DNA from: CANJQJ01 sp964383565
GTDB lineage: Bacteria; Pseudomonadota; Alphaproteobacteria; Sphingomonadales; Sphingomonadaceae
Reading direction: 5' to 3'
Assembly: GCA_964383565.1 (NCBI GenBank)
Contig: CAYLIK010000040.1
Span: forward strand, 1 to 22,119
Length of the DNA: 22,119 bases
How positions within the stretch are numbered: position 1 is the stretch's first letter; each line of letters opens with the position of its first letter. Made by a program: the position numbers and the translations under genes. The notes below the pieces were generated by a model, which was given only the letters and a program-made list of their open reading frames with translations, searched no databases and was not told where the DNA came from. Shown here piece by piece: positions 21,133-22,119 of this stretch.

Positions 21133-22119
21133 CTATTCCCTTTCCAGCGGACGGCAAATCTCGTCCAACCAAACCCTTGCCGCGCCATCGAGTTGCGGGC
21201 CGATCTTTTCGGCGACCTGCGTATGATAGGCGTCGATCCAGTTGAGTTCGTCGGCGTCCAGCAGAGCAACGTCGATCAGCGTGCGATCGATCGGCGCGAG
21301 CGTCAGCGTTTCGAAGCCAAGCATGTCGCGCTCCGCACCGGGGATGTAGCGCGGCTCGACCAGTACGAGATTTTCGATGCGGATGCCGAATTCGCCGGTC
21401 TTGTAATAGCCGGGCTCGTTCGAAATAATCATGCCGGGCGCGAGCGGCTCGTCGCCGGGACCGCTGACGGTGGCGATACGCTGCGGCCCTTCATGGACCG
21501 ACAGATAGCTGCCGACGCCATGGCCGGTGCCATGGGCATAATCGACGCCCGCCTGCCAGAGGAATTGCCGCGCCAGTATGTCGAGCTGGCCGCCGCGCGT
21601 GCCCCTCGGGAAGACGGCACGGGCGAGCGCGACATGGCCCTTGAGGACGCGGGTGAAGCGGTCGCGCATCTCGGGCGTGGGCGTGCCGATGGCGATGGTG
21701 CGGGTCACATCGGTGGTGCCGTCGGGATATTGGCCGCCGCTGTCTACGAGGAAGAGCGAGTTCAGTTCGATCGGGCGGTTGGTCTGCTCGCTGACGCGGT
21801 AATGGACGACCGCGCCGTTGGGGCCGGCGCCGGAGATGGTGTCGAAGCTGAGGTCGCGCAGCTCGCCGGTCGCGCGGCGGAATTCGTGGAGCTTTTCGGC
21901 GGCGATGATCTCGGTGAGCTGGCCCTTGGGCGCCTCGACCGACAGCCAGTGAAGGAAGCGGGTAAGCGCGGCGCCGTCGCGGGCTTGCGCTGCCTTGTGG
22001 CCGCTGATCTCGGCTCCATTCTTGGTCGCCTTGGGGAGGACGGCGGGATCGCGCTGCTCGATCAGCTTCGCGCCCGCCTTCTCCAGCGCCTCGAAGATCG
22101 CAACGACGGCGCGGTCGGG
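21133..22119 (-). CDS. Xaa-Pro aminopeptidase (peptidase family M24B), 5' end cut by window edge
   Basis: The frame is open from the window's right edge to the stop at 21133, giving 328 residues of what is usually about 600. It removes an N-terminal residue preceding proline, using two metal ions. All five metal ligands can be seen: the two Asp in LVDSGGQYPDGTTDVTRT, the His in AHGTGHGVGSYLSVHEGP, the Glu in IISNEPGYY and the Glu in IRIENLVLV. The part before (HKAAQARDGAALTRFLHWL) is the standard lead into the catalytic domain. The N-terminal creatinase-like domains lie outside the window. The stop is adjacent to the start of the glutathione peroxidase gene. Some shorter frames inside it are shadows. 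Confidence 0.95.
   Translation of the reverse strand, partial: PDRAVVAIFEALEKAGAKLIEQRDPAVLPKATKNGAEISGHKAAQARDGAALTRFLHWLSVEAPKGQLTEIIAAEKLHEFRRATGELRDLSFDTISGAGPNGAVVHYRVSEQTNRPIELNSLFLVDSGGQYPDGTTDVTRTIAIGTPTPEMRDRFTRVLKGHVALARAVFPRGTRGGQLDILARQFLWQAGVDYAHGTGHGVGSYLSVHEGPQRIATVSGPGDEPLAPGMIISNEPGYYKTGEFGIRIENLVLVEPRYIPGAERDMLGFETLTLAPIDRTLIDVALLDADELNWIDAYHTQVAEKIGPQLDGAARVWLDEICRPLERE

Overview
The window is high-GC DNA that reads as a chromosomal segment from an alphaproteobacterium of the sphingomonad group (Sphingomonas, Sphingobium or a close relative). This is inferred from four things: the sucC-etfB-etfA and sdhCDA gene sets, a GTTC-N7-GTTC LexA box in front of an imuA-imuB-dnaE2 operon, CTTGA-loop extragenic palindromes, and protein sequences typical of that order. 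It is a draft assembly with two N runs, at 11576-11675 and 16678-16687.

Positions 1-8194 are mostly central respiratory metabolism. On the + strand lie the 3' end of sucC (succinyl-CoA ligase beta) and etfB-etfA (electron transfer flavoprotein) with a clear terminator. Small genes follow: a DOPA-dioxygenase-like protein, a SnoaL/NTF2-like protein and a lipoprotein. A class I fumarase on the - strand then stands divergent to sdhC-sdhD-sdhA on the + strand. The encoded steps run succinyl-CoA to succinate to fumarate to malate, with ETF feeding electrons to the quinone pool. Two TTTGCAAA palindromes and one near copy lie in front of etfB and may be fatty-acyl-CoA-responsive operators.

At 8191-8865, where sdhB would be expected, there is instead an AT-richer gene for a nuclease-like protein of unknown function. 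It overlaps sdhA by four bases, and no sdhB is present anywhere in the window. Next comes a - strand operon (11405 to 8948) of an FMN-dependent alpha-hydroxy acid dehydrogenase, a YfcG-like glutathione transferase and a kappa-class (2-hydroxychromene-2-carboxylate isomerase-like) thiol enzyme. A divergent MobA-like nucleotidyltransferase is interrupted on paper by 100 N flanked by a 55-bp perfect duplication; collapsing it restores an intact 265-aa gene.

Positions 12426-18110 hold the DNA-damage mutagenesis cassette imuA-imuB-dnaE2 (- strand), with a LexA box immediately before imuA. Divergently, xdhC and a mobA/mocA-like gene (18185-19701) form a molybdenum-cofactor maturation pair without a neighbouring molybdenum hydroxylase. 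A frameshifted, doubly truncated IS110-type transposase remnant follows, then tRNA-Thr(GGT), a 51-aa Arg-rich protein, a membrane-anchored glutathione peroxidase and the 3' part of an Xaa-Pro aminopeptidase that runs off the right edge.

No CRISPR array, prophage or clear large novel system was found. The points most worth following are the sdhB replacement with its nuclease-like gene, the TTTGCAAA operator cluster, the covarying palindromes and the two assembly gaps.
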